Part shown: positions 1-7,207 of the stretch, piece by piece
Layout: the number at the start of each line of letters is the position of its first letter
Position numbering within the stretch: the stretch's first letter is position 1
NCBI GenBank assembly: GCA_945871335.1
Contig: CAMBWM010000048.1
Span: 1-12,191, forward strand
DNA: 12,191 nt
Reading direction: 5' to 3'
DNA from: Polaromonas sp. YR568
Lineage (GTDB): Bacteria > Pseudomonadota > Gammaproteobacteria > Burkholderiales > Burkholderiaceae
Made by a program: the position numbers and the translations under genes
The notes under the pieces: model-generated
What the model saw: only the letters and a program-made list of their open reading frames with translations
Database searches by the model: none
What the model was told of the DNA's origin: nothing

Positions 1-297
1 GTCCTGCAGGTCGGTGAGTTCTCGCTCCAGCAGTCGATAAGTAATGCGGTCTTTCTGTGAAAGACTCGCTAATGAAATGTTTCCAAGTTCAGCATGAAAT
101 ATTCGCGCAACATCGGCTCTGCGCGCAAAGTCACTTGGAGCCTCTCTAAAAAGAGTGGGCTCATTCAGTGGTTCCCCAGCTGTCAAAGCGTTAAATGGAA
201 ATTCGTGACGCAGAAATTGCCAATAGCGTGATGCCAATTCATTCAGCGCCATGCCCGCCTCACCCATTGTTTCAGTGTTAGCGACTTTTTCAGCCAT
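1..297 (-). CDS. DUF885 family protein, N-terminal part (runs off the left edge)
   Basis: The frame stays open from an ATG at 297 to the window edge, giving the first 99 residues. The recognisable part is the DUF885 opening: a helix containing SRYWQFLRHEFPFNALTAG, then REAPSDFARRADVARIFHAEL, then a stretch ending in SQKDRITYRLLERELTDL. Members of this family are usually soluble or secreted proteins of about 550-600 residues and are predicted zinc-dependent carboxypeptidase-like enzymes. The catalytic half lies outside the window, so activity cannot be judged here. No signal peptide is visible, which suggests a cytoplasmic location. The start is supported by GGAAGG at 307-312, nine bases upstream. 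The start overlaps the end of the M19 gene by 8 bases (ATGGCTGA), so the two are probably translationally coupled and co-transcribed. Family assignment is from sequence resemblance; substrate is unknown. Confidence 0.75.
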   Translation of the reverse strand, partial: MAEKVANTETMGEAGMALNELASRYWQFLRHEFPFNALTAGEPLNEPTLFREAPSDFARRADVARIFHAELGNISLASLSQKDRITYRLLERELTDLQD

Positions 298-1303
298 GCG
301 TCGGTGCCTTCCAAACTTGCTTTGCGAGACGCAAAAGGTTGCCACCCAGCAATGCCGTCAGGTCGGTATCCGAATAGCCCCAGCCTTGTAATGTGACCAC
401 AATTTCTTCCAGTTGCTCGGGGGGTACAAATCGGGCCCCCAATTCGTAACCAAGCCCTGGCGGAAAAGTGCCCTTCATCTTTTCGACATGTTTCTCTAGT
501 TCACTCAAGTCAAACACATAGTCCAATGCGATGGACACGTGGGCTGGCCCCACCAACTGCACCACGTGATCCACGTGCCGCGAATAGGTTTCGCTTGAAA
601 TATCGTTTTTTCCAAGAAAGATTCCCACGCCATTAATGCCAACGACCCCCCCTGTGGCTGCACAGGCTCGGATCAATTCGTCGGGGATGTTGCGGGGATG
701 TGCGTGCAGCGCAGCGCAATTGCTGTGCGAGAAAATCAAGGGTTGCGTCGCCATGGCAAGAACCTCGCGCACCGTGCGGTGGCCAGTGTGGCTGAGGCAC
801 AAAAGCATTCCCACCCTTTCCATTTCTTGCACCATCGCGCGCCCGAAGTTCGTCAGACCACCATCCTCATCTTGGCAACCCCCCCCCGCTCGGTTGGAGG
901 TGTTGTAGGCCATGAGCATCCAGCGTACACCCAAGTCGTAGTAGAGCTGGATGAGGCTGAGTTGGTCGCCCACAGCATTGGCGCCCTCAATGTCGAAACC
1001 CACTGCAAGGCGTCCAGTGGCGCGAGCACGCTCGACGTCACTAGCTTGCTGCAAAAGAAGGTACTCCTGCGGTCTGGCCAGAAGCCAATGACGCAGCGCA
1101 GCGATCATTCGCAAGTGCTCTTCGGGACCCTGTTCCCCGAAGCCAATGTTCACAGTGATGGCGTCAAAGCCTGCCGCCTTGTGCCGAGAAAGTTGGGGCA
1201 GGAAGGATGGGTCGTTCGGTCGCAGTGGCAAGCAGGCATGGTGATCCCAAACGGGCACAGCGTCGATCAGCTTTCGAGCAGTGGAAAGAGTGGCTTCAGT
1301 CAT
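290..1303 (-). CDS. M19 family dipeptidase (membrane/renal dipeptidase-like metallohydrolase)
   Basis: This 337-residue protein has the M19 TIM-barrel layout, typically a binuclear zinc enzyme that cleaves dipeptides, including D-residue ones. Visible landmarks are VWDHHACLP (18-26), the FDIEGAN strand with the bridging Glu106, SHTG with His172, FSHSN with His193, the HPRNIPDE substrate-side motif (202-209), and ALDYVFD (259-265), matching the usual GGDFDG strand end. The C-terminal LLGGNLLRL (318-326) is the classic family ending. Two usual active-site residues differ: the Asp of the HxD ligand pair is Cys24, and the His of the LTH motif is Tyr133, in a YNTSN motif seen in a bacterial subgroup. 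There is no signal peptide or anchor, so it is probably cytoplasmic. The ATG at 1303 has only a weak ribosome binding site, but an in-frame stop lies close upstream and no better start exists. It heads the operon with the DUF885 gene and is divergent from the regulator. Family is secure; substrate is unknown. Confidence 0.88.
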   Translation of the reverse strand: MTEATLSTARKLIDAVPVWDHHACLPLRPNDPSFLPQLSRHKAAGFDAITVNIGFGEQGPEEHLRMIAALRHWLLARPQEYLLLQQASDVERARATGRLAVGFDIEGANAVGDQLSLIQLYYDLGVRWMLMAYNTSNRAGGGCQDEDGGLTNFGRAMVQEMERVGMLLCLSHTGHRTVREVLAMATQPLIFSHSNCAALHAHPRNIPDELIRACAATGGVVGINGVGIFLGKNDISSETYSRHVDHVVQLVGPAHVSIALDYVFDLSELEKHVEKMKGTFPPGLGYELGARFVPPEQLEEIVVTLQGWGYSDTDLTALLGGNLLRLAKQVWKAPTHG

Positions 1304-1392
1304 GAGCAGGTTGATATCAAGTGTTCGACCTTACGACAAGTGGGAAGCGATCTGTTAGGCTTCGGAAAAGAATTTTTAGGAGACTCGACCGT
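1304..1392. promoter_or_regulatory. Divergent control region between M19 gene and AraC-type regulator, with a 10-bp palindrome
   Basis: These 89 bases separate two divergently transcribed genes and must hold both promoters. A perfect palindrome, TTGATATCAA, sits at 1311-1320, only 8 bases from the M19 start codon. A second, imperfect dyad, GAAGC-N10-GCTTC, spans 1344-1363. Either could be a regulator site, but short palindromes arise easily by chance. I could not place a convincing -35/-10 pair for either direction. Control of both flanking genes by the adjacent regulator is inferred from the layout only. Confidence 0.4.
1378..1382 (+). promoter_or_regulatory. Ribosome binding site fixing the regulator start at 1393
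   Basis: AGGAG lies 10 bases before ATG 1393. The same frame is also open from GTG 1321, but that start has no clear ribosome binding site and sits 17 bases from the divergent M19 start. It would add 24 residues rich in Arg and Lys that do not resemble the family. The downstream ATG is therefore preferred. Confidence 0.65.
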
Positions 1393-2436
1393 ATGCAGCA
1401 AAAACGAGAAGGACCGTCAGTTCTGCCTTCGGCCCTCGATTTTGACAGCGAATGGCACCGCGCCGCTCAGGAAGATGGTCGTTCCCAGCGCATCTCTCGC
1501 AATGTGGTCCGCACCATTTATGAGCCACCCTACGGGAGCGGTATAACAGACACCGTGCGACTTGGGCCTGACGCTCTGGTCAATGTGATCAATTGTGTGG
1601 TGCCGCGTGCAGCTCACTGGACTTATGTTGACTCAGAGCCTCTGATCACGCTGCGTGCGTCATTGGCCTGTGATGTTGAATTTCGTTATGGCGCAGGTCC
1701 GGGATTGGTCTTCAACAGGCCTGAATTGACCTTGACTTGTATTCCACCCCATTTACCTCTAAGCGCTCACATTGTTGCAGGCGCAAGGCAACAAGGCATC
1801 GTGGCAGTGTTCAAGGCGCACAGCTTCGCCTCGAGATTCGGCTTGCTACCAGAAGACCTTCCGCCGGAATTGAGTGCCGCAGTCAATGGTGAATTTGAAA
1901 TGGGGCGCATCGCCTCGTTTCCCATTGACCATCGGGTGGCTGCGTTGGTGGGAGACACGATCGACAGTCGCTTGCACGGTGAACTGCGAACAGTTCAGCT
2001 GGCTGGTCGAATTGCTGAACTGGTTGCCTACGCATTGGAGGCCATGCTGCATCAGCACGAGGTTCGTTCTGTGACCCTGCCGCGTCGTCGTGACCTGGAC
2101 TTGGCTCGAGCGGCGCAAGCCCTTTTGGACCGCGAATATCGACGGCCTCCCAACTTCGCCGATCTGGCGCGCGAGATTGGCACCAGCCAGAACAAATTGA
2201 AGTCGGTCTTTAAACAGACTTTCGGGCTAACCATGGCCGACTACTGCCTTGAACGGCGTGTGCGTGAGGCTCAGCTATTGCTAATGGAAGCCACTCTCAC
2301 GATAGCCCAGGTGGCCGAACGGGTAGGCTATGAACACCAGAGCAGCTTCGCTGCGGCTTTCAGAAACCAGGTGGGCATGTCGCCACGCGAGTATCGTTGT
2401 CACCGCGCCCCCTTTAGCCTAGAATTTCCTGCATAG
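1393..2436 (+). CDS. AraC-family transcriptional regulator, PchR-like
   Basis: The protein has 347 residues from the preferred ATG. Residues 235-335 form the AraC DNA-binding domain with two helix-turn-helix units: FADLAREIGTSQNKLKSVFK (about 255-274), and one around TIAQVAERVGYEHQSSFAAAF (about 303-323), followed by the diagnostic GMSPREYR end. The N-terminal region lacks the common AraC arabinose-pocket pattern. It resembles PchR-type regulators, including the segment before the DNA-binding domain (ELRTVQLAGRIAELVAYALEAML), which matches the linker helix of that group. PchR-like proteins usually sense the ligand carried by a neighbouring TonB receptor and activate that receptor's gene. Here the receptor gene follows by 110 bases on the same strand, while the M19 operon is divergent. 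Both are likely targets, by inference. The effector cannot be read from the sequence. Confidence 0.87.
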   Translation: MQQKREGPSVLPSALDFDSEWHRAAQEDGRSQRISRNVVRTIYEPPYGSGITDTVRLGPDALVNVINCVVPRAAHWTYVDSEPLITLRASLACDVEFRYGAGPGLVFNRPELTLTCIPPHLPLSAHIVAGARQQGIVAVFKAHSFASRFGLLPEDLPPELSAAVNGEFEMGRIASFPIDHRVAALVGDTIDSRLHGELRTVQLAGRIAELVAYALEAMLHQHEVRSVTLPRRRDLDLARAAQALLDREYRRPPNFADLAREIGTSQNKLKSVFKQTFGLTMADYCLERRVREAQLLLMEATLTIAQVAERVGYEHQSSFAAAFRNQVGMSPREYRCHRAPFSLEFPA

Positions 2437-2546
2437 TCTCAAAACTTTCGGATGGTCGGATCGCCTAAATTTTTGGTGCAAGGGCTCACACATCCTGTTC
2501 AAGACAGACTTATCTTCTCCATAACCCTACTCATGGAGCCTTCAAG
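2437..2546 (+). promoter_or_regulatory. Intergenic leader of the TonB receptor operon
   Basis: This 110-base gap should contain the promoter of the receptor-MFS-hydrolase operon, unless transcription reads through from the regulator. TCGGAT occurs twice as a direct repeat (2448-2453 and 2456-2461), a possible but weak regulator site. TTCAAG followed after 16 bases by CATAAC is a poor sigma-70-like pair near 2500-2530. GGAG at 2535-2538, eight bases before the ATG, is the ribosome binding site. No clear factor-independent terminator follows the regulator gene, and no convincing Fur box was seen. Confidence 0.35.
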
Positions 2547-4691
2547 ATGCCCAAGTCCTTTCGCCTTAGTGTAATGATGTTGTCCCTTTCTGCAGCATGG
2601 CCAGTGATGGCCCAGCAGGCACCTGCAACCCCAGCATCAGAAGATGAGTCGCAGCGCATCGTCGTCACAGCCAACAAGCGCTTGGAGAAGCAGCGCGAGG
2701 TAGCAGGAACAGTGTCCGTGCTCTCTGGCGGTGACCTGGAGCGTATCGGAGCGCGTGATCAAGAAGACTTTCTGAAACTGACTCCTGGCGTTCAACTCAA
2801 TCGGGGCGACCCTAACAACAACGGCATCACCATTCGCGGGCTGAGCAGTCAGGCGTCTCCAGAGAGCGGTGGTGCACAACAAAATCCCAGCGGTCGCTAC
2901 CTAGAGGACGTGCCCTTGGCCTCTCCAATTGGCAAGGGACTGGTGGCAGACATTCTGCCCTTCGACCTAGACCGCATTGAAGTGTTGCGCGGGCCACAGG
3001 GAGCGTTGTTCGGATCTGGCTCGCTCGGCGGCGCTTTACGTTATGTGCTGGCCAAGCCCGATATGAAGTCGTTCGGAGCTACAGCGCAGATGGGGCTTAG
3101 CAGTGTGTCTCAAGGCAAGACGGCTCCTTCTTTGTACGGCATGGTCAACGTGCCTTTAAATGAAACTGCTGCATTGCGTGTGGTGGCCTTTGACAGAACT
3201 TCCCCCGGCTTCATCGACAACACGGGAACCAAGACTCAAGATGCCAATAAAGTGCTTCAGACCGGCGGGCGAATTTTGCTGACCGTGAAGCCCATGAAAG
3301 AATTGACGGCCACCCTTGTGGCCAGCACACAAAAGACAAAGCAGGATGACTTCAGCTATGTCTATGGTGATCCCAAAAAATTAGAACACGACAATCCCAC
3401 ATTGGGACGCGGCACTTCTCAGTTTGACTTCTCTAGCCTCACAGTCGATTACGACTTGGGCAGCACGACACTGACCTCCATCACCGGCAATTGGAAGACA
3501 AAGTCCAATGGTGTTGGGGATGACACCCGCTTGTTTGGAACGCTCGGAATGGCACTGCCACTGGTGGCTCGGGTTAGCTCGGGCACCAGCGAATCACAAT
3601 CTCAGGAATTGCGTATTGCAAGCAAGCCCGGGGGTAACTTCAGTTGGGTGACTGGTATTTTCTATCAAACGAACAAGGGTACTGGCGGCGGCAAGCAAAG
3701 CGATCCCTCAGGTGCATTTGGTGTGGTGGACTTGGTCGACTTGAATACCAAGCAAAACGCCAGTGAAAGCGCAGTTTTCTTTGACGGTGAATACAGCCTT
3801 GGCGGCGGCTGGAGTGCTGGTTTGGGCGGACGCAGTTACAAGACCAAGACATCGTTTCAGCAAACTGGCACTGTCTTTGGCGGCCCTAGCAATTCCCCAA
3901 TATTGGCTGGCGGCGACGAAGGCACAACGCCCAAGGCAAGCGTCAAGTACCGTTTCAACAGCAACATGTGGTACGCCTTAGCTTCCAAAGGTTACCGCTA
4001 TGGTGGTGTCAATGAGGGCCCACCTCCCACGCCGTTCAAGTCAGACAGTCTGTGGAACTATGAGACCGGCGTGAGGCTGGTTCCAGCGCCTGGGGTTCAG
4101 CTGGACCTCTCAGCCTACAAGTTGGACTGGACCAATGCACAATTCACCTACTTCGCAATGAATGGGGCACTGCCTTTCTCTGGTATCGGTAACGTCGGTA
4201 AGGCGAGCAGCACCGGCCTGGAAGCTGCTTTGCGTTGGAAAGTTAGCCCCGTGTTCGATGTGGCAGCCTCACTGGCCAGTATCGACGCCAAGACCACGCA
4301 GGACGTCAAGACTTTGGCAGGCCGCGCACCCGTTACTATCGCTTCAGGTGCACAACTTCCTGGTACCGCCAAATTGCAAACAGCACTGCAGGGTAACTAC
4401 CGTTTCAGCGGCCCGTTAGGCTCAGCTGGCCGCTTTAACGTCACCCACACCAATGTGGGAGATCGAGTGATTGATCTCACGGGTTTCTACAAGGCGCCTG
4501 GTTATGAGTCTTTGGATTTCGGTGTGAATTTCAGCAAAGGCAACTGGATACTGGCTGCAGCTTTGACCAACGCTACTGATCAGCGCGGTATCATGAACAT
4601 CCAAGGCACGCCGGATGGCAACAAGAATTTCCAACAGTACTATCTGCAGCGGCCACGTACTCTGGATCTGTCGGTTCGCTACGACTTTTAA
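2547..4691 (+). CDS. TonB-dependent outer-membrane receptor
   Basis: This 714-residue protein should be a 22-strand outer-membrane barrel with a periplasmic plug, taking up a bulky substrate using TonB energy. It begins with a signal peptide: Lys/Arg near the start, hydrophobic 7-20, and a likely cut after Ala22 (VMA-QQ). A TonB-box-like segment follows (QRIVVTANKR, 36-45). The plug domain covers roughly 45-170 and includes LKLTPGVQLN, GITIRGLSSQ, DLDRIEVLRGPQGALFGSGSLGG and GGALRYVLAKP, all standard family motifs. The rest is barrel, ending in SVRYDF with the C-terminal Phe used as a BAM assembly signal. Length is normal for the family. It looks more like the CirA/catabolic class than FecA, since there is no N-terminal signalling domain. 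It is first in an operon, with the MFS gene 6 bases downstream. The substrate cannot be read from the sequence; peptide-like or chelator compounds are the inferred candidates. Confidence 0.95.
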   Translation: MPKSFRLSVMMLSLSAAWPVMAQQAPATPASEDESQRIVVTANKRLEKQREVAGTVSVLSGGDLERIGARDQEDFLKLTPGVQLNRGDPNNNGITIRGLSSQASPESGGAQQNPSGRYLEDVPLASPIGKGLVADILPFDLDRIEVLRGPQGALFGSGSLGGALRYVLAKPDMKSFGATAQMGLSSVSQGKTAPSLYGMVNVPLNETAALRVVAFDRTSPGFIDNTGTKTQDANKVLQTGGRILLTVKPMKELTATLVASTQKTKQDDFSYVYGDPKKLEHDNPTLGRGTSQFDFSSLTVDYDLGSTTLTSITGNWKTKSNGVGDDTRLFGTLGMALPLVARVSSGTSESQSQELRIASKPGGNFSWVTGIFYQTNKGTGGGKQSDPSGAFGVVDLVDLNTKQNASESAVFFDGEYSLGGGWSAGLGGRSYKTKTSFQQTGTVFGGPSNSPILAGGDEGTTPKASVKYRFNSNMWYALASKGYRYGGVNEGPPPTPFKSDSLWNYETGVRLVPAPGVQLDLSAYKLDWTNAQFTYFAMNGALPFSGIGNVGKASSTGLEAALRWKVSPVFDVAASLASIDAKTTQDVKTLAGRAPVTIASGAQLPGTAKLQTALQGNYRFSGPLGSAGRFNVTHTNVGDRVIDLTGFYKAPGYESLDFGVNFSKGNWILAAALTNATDQRGIMNIQGTPDGNKNFQQYYLQRPRTLDLSVRYDF

Positions 4692-4697
4692 GGATAA

Positions 4698-6008
4698 ATG
4701 AACACGAGCGCTGAGCAAAACTCCAATCCAGTTCCGGCGCCTGACACCTCAGCCAGTTGGCGTACGTTGGCTGGCGCTGGGGTGCTCGCTTTGTTCGGTG
4801 TATCTGCCTTGTATGGCAGCACTTTTGGGCTTTTCCTAATTCCGCTGCAGCAGAGCCTGGGTTGGAGCCGAGGCGAGATTGCCTTTTCCCTCACTTTGTC
4901 AACCTTGTTCACACCGCTTGTGGCACCGCTGACAGGATGGGTGATTGACAAATTTCCTTTGCGCCCGCTTATCTTGACAGGCATCGTTCTGCAATCGGCC
5001 AACTTCGCAGCGTTTTCCTTCATGGAAGGAAGCGTGGCGGTGTACTACGGTCTGTGCCTGCTGTTGATGGTCACTGCAGCTGGTGCATCGCTGTTAAGTC
5101 TGGCCAAACTTGTACAAGGTTGGTTTGACAAGTCGATGGGGCGAGCCCTTGGTATTTTGTTTGCGTGTGGGGCCGTTGGTGCCATCATTCACCCCTTGTG
5201 GACGCAAGCGGTCATCACCCAATTTGGTTGGCGACAGGCCTTTCTTGTGATGGGTACCCTCAGCCTTTTGATGTGCGGTTTGGCCGCCTTAATGTTAGTG
5301 CGCGAGCGAGTCCCCCGAGGTCCAAGTTCTGTTACAAATGAGCAATTCAAACGCATTGGTGACACTACGCTTACCTCGCAAGTTGCCAGCGTTCCGCAGT
5401 CAATGGCCGCTTTTCTGCGAGACGCCATCTGGTGGAAGCTAGCCCTTTTCAACATGTTATTTGCACTAGGCGTAGGCGCCATTTTTATGCACTTCGCTGC
5501 CTTGTTACAAGACCGCGGTGCTTCGCCCAGTCAGGCCGCGTTAGCAATGAGCCTGGTAGGACTGGGAAGCCTCTTGGGCAATGTTTTGGCAGGCTGGATG
5601 GTTGACCGCATACCAGCAGCCCGCCTAGCCGTGATCGTGATGGTCGCGCCAATGCTAGCTACCTTGATCATCTATGCTGGCGGTGGGCTATGGGTCAGCA
5701 TCGCTGCAGCGGGTTTGTTGGGCCTGTGTTCGGGTGGTGACAACAGCGTGAGCATCCTTCTGGCGCGGCGTTATTTCAGTGCCGAGACTTTTGGCCGAGC
5801 AAGCGCTACACAAATGGTGGCGGTGGCAGCGGGGGGCGGTGTCTCGCCTTGGTTAGCGGGACTGGTACATGACCGCACCGGCAATTACGACTTTGCCCTC
5901 TTGATGGCTGCTGCCTGCATGGGAGGAGCTGCTCTTGCGGCTGCTTGGTTGCCTGAATTTCGCCCATGCGAAGCAACTACCGACAAGCCCGTCGGTGTAA
6001 AGGGCTGA
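4698..6008 (+). CDS. Major facilitator superfamily transporter (12 transmembrane helices)
   Basis: A 436-residue inner-membrane carrier, with about six hydrophobic segments in each half and a polar central loop around 202-236. The MFS motif A appears after helix 2 as GWVIDKFPLRP (80-90) and again in the second half as GWMVDRIPAAR (299-309). Helix 4-5 features (KLVQGWFDKSMGRALGI) resemble the monocarboxylate/OFA-type MFS group, which moves small organic acids and related metabolites. The ORF starts 6 bases after the receptor stop. AAGGA at 4690-4694 overlaps that stop and gives only a 3-base spacing, so translation probably relies on coupling to the receptor gene. It most likely moves what the receptor captures, or a breakdown product, across the inner membrane. 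Direction of transport and substrate are unknown; efflux is possible but less likely given the receptor beside it. Confidence 0.92.
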   Translation: MNTSAEQNSNPVPAPDTSASWRTLAGAGVLALFGVSALYGSTFGLFLIPLQQSLGWSRGEIAFSLTLSTLFTPLVAPLTGWVIDKFPLRPLILTGIVLQSANFAAFSFMEGSVAVYYGLCLLLMVTAAGASLLSLAKLVQGWFDKSMGRALGILFACGAVGAIIHPLWTQAVITQFGWRQAFLVMGTLSLLMCGLAALMLVRERVPRGPSSVTNEQFKRIGDTTLTSQVASVPQSMAAFLRDAIWWKLALFNMLFALGVGAIFMHFAALLQDRGASPSQAALAMSLVGLGSLLGNVLAGWMVDRIPAARLAVIVMVAPMLATLIIYAGGGLWVSIAAAGLLGLCSGGDNSVSILLARRYFSAETFGRASATQMVAVAAGGGVSPWLAGLVHDRTGNYDFALLMAAACMGGAALAAAWLPEFRPCEATTDKPVGVKG

Positions 6009-6012
6009 TGCC

Positions 6013-7185
6013 GTGCGTCGATTACGTGATGCCCTTTTAACCTTGCTGAGCTACGATGCTGCAGGCTTGCTGATTGCGGCTGCAGTAACTGGTTTGTTCT
6101 GGGTCGTGAGCTGTGTCTTGTCCAATAACTTCAGCGGTTTCTTCATAGCCTTGGGCTGCACCTTGGGACTGCTGCTGGCTGTTGCGTCTCTCAGTCACCT
6201 CTGGACTCTGACCAAGTTTCGAAGATCTGTGCCACCGCCTGGCCAAATGGTGGACATCGGTGGCTACCGCGTACACATGCTTGCCGAAGGTCAGGCGCGT
6301 GACGGTCGACCGCCAGTCGTATGGTTTGCTGGTGGCCATGCCAGCGGTTACGCCATGCATCATCTTCACCGTGCGTTTCGCGACAAGACTCGTTCCATCC
6401 TCATCGACCGGCCAGGCACTGGCTGGAGCGATGCGGGTCCATTTCCGCGCACCACGGCTCGCGAGGCGCAAGAGATGGTGATAGCGCTAGAGCGCGCTGG
6501 CGAAAAGGGCCCCTTTGTGTTCGCCGGTCACTCTTTTGGTGGGCTGTTATCTGCCAACATTGCGCGACGCCGGCCAGATCTTGTTCACACCTTGGTATTG
6601 CTGGACCCCACACCTTTAGAGACCATCGTCTTCGGCCCACGCCTAGGCGCATTGGCGGAGATGAGGCGTACGGCTTGGTTGGGCGGCTTCATGCAGCTGT
6701 TCGGACTGAACATGGCCCTGCGCGCCGAGGCGAAGGCGCGGAAAATTCCGGCTTACGCCAAGGCTATGGATGCCGCACGAACTGTGCTTGGCCCCGAAGT
6801 TGCAGCCGTTCGAGCATTAGAGTTCAATGCCGCTGCTTACTTCACTCAGGCATCCATCTACAGCGAGCTAAGTCCTGAGGGCGTAGCCGCTGTAGCATGG
6901 GACACTGTGGTCTATGATCGTGATCTGGGTGATTTGCCCGTGTGGTTGGTAGGTCCTCGCGACGACAACGACAGTGACATCGCACTGCTACCGGAGGCAC
7001 AGCAAGGCGGTGATGCCAACGCGCGACGGATGTTCCGCTTCTTTGCAGCCACACGCGAGCGCTACTTAGCCACATCCACTCGCTCGCGTCGCGTTGTCGC
7101 GCCTGCGGGATCAGGTCACAACTTCATCTATGAAGAGTCGGAATGGACAATTGGTGTGATGCGAGAACTGATCTGCAGCAGTTGA
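6013..7185 (+). CDS. Membrane-anchored alpha/beta hydrolase
   Basis: 390 residues. Two hydrophobic helices at about 16-36 and 43-65 anchor the N-terminus in the inner membrane. An alpha/beta hydrolase domain follows from about residue 78. GHSFGG (172-177) is the nucleophile elbow with Ser174, SGHN carries the catalytic His369, and the acid is probably an Asp near 317-320 (GPRDDND). The FAGGHASG loop (105-112) matches the oxyanion-hole position, and DRPGTGWSD (132-140) is a typical strand-4/helix motif of esterases, amidases and haloperoxidase-like members. The chosen start is GTG 6013, eight bases after AAAGGG (5999-6004). An ATG at 6008 overlapping the MFS stop is in another frame and closes after 10 codons. 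As third gene of the uptake operon it probably hydrolyses an ester, amide or lactone in the imported compound. If both anchors are true helices, the catalytic domain faces the same side as the N-terminus. Exact reaction unknown. Confidence 0.88.
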   Translation: MRRLRDALLTLLSYDAAGLLIAAAVTGLFWVVSCVLSNNFSGFFIALGCTLGLLLAVASLSHLWTLTKFRRSVPPPGQMVDIGGYRVHMLAEGQARDGRPPVVWFAGGHASGYAMHHLHRAFRDKTRSILIDRPGTGWSDAGPFPRTTAREAQEMVIALERAGEKGPFVFAGHSFGGLLSANIARRRPDLVHTLVLLDPTPLETIVFGPRLGALAEMRRTAWLGGFMQLFGLNMALRAEAKARKIPAYAKAMDAARTVLGPEVAAVRALEFNAAAYFTQASIYSELSPEGVAAVAWDTVVYDRDLGDLPVWLVGPRDDNDSDIALLPEAQQGGDANARRMFRFFAATRERYLATSTRSRRVVAPAGSGHNFIYEESEWTIGVMRELICSS

Positions 7186-7207
7186 ACCGCACAACGAACC
7201 TCATCAT
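7186..7207. other. Convergent 22-base gap between the hydrolase gene and soxG
   Basis: Two operons meet tail to tail here. I see no GC-rich hairpin with a T-run on either strand in or just beside the gap, so no factor-independent terminator can be called. Transcripts from the two operons may overlap or end by another mechanism. Confidence 0.5.

Noticed and set aside
1321..1392. GTG 1321 as start of the AraC-type regulator
   Set aside because: There is no ribosome binding site, it sits too close to the divergent M19 gene, and the added Arg-rich stretch is not family-like.
698..1546. A 282-codon plus-strand frame across the M19 gene
   Set aside because: It is antisense to a well-recognised M19 protein, has no family resemblance and runs into the regulator gene.
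2448..2461. TCGGAT direct repeat as a firm operator
   Set aside because: Only two 6-base copies with an 8-base period, which easily arises by chance; kept only as a weak note in the leader entry.
2437..2546. Fur box upstream of the TonB receptor
   Set aside because: Only scattered AT-rich words such as TTATC are present; no 19-base GATAATGAT-type repeat was seen.
6037..6471. A 144-codon minus-strand frame inside the hydrolase gene
   Set aside because: It lies opposite a clear alpha/beta hydrolase, and its composition looks like a shadow frame with no recognisable motif.
6321..6878. A 185-codon plus-strand frame within the hydrolase gene
   Set aside because: It overlaps the catalytic domain in another frame and has no domain of its own.
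7186..7207. Bidirectional terminator between the convergent operons
   Set aside because: No stable hairpin with flanking A/T runs is visible.
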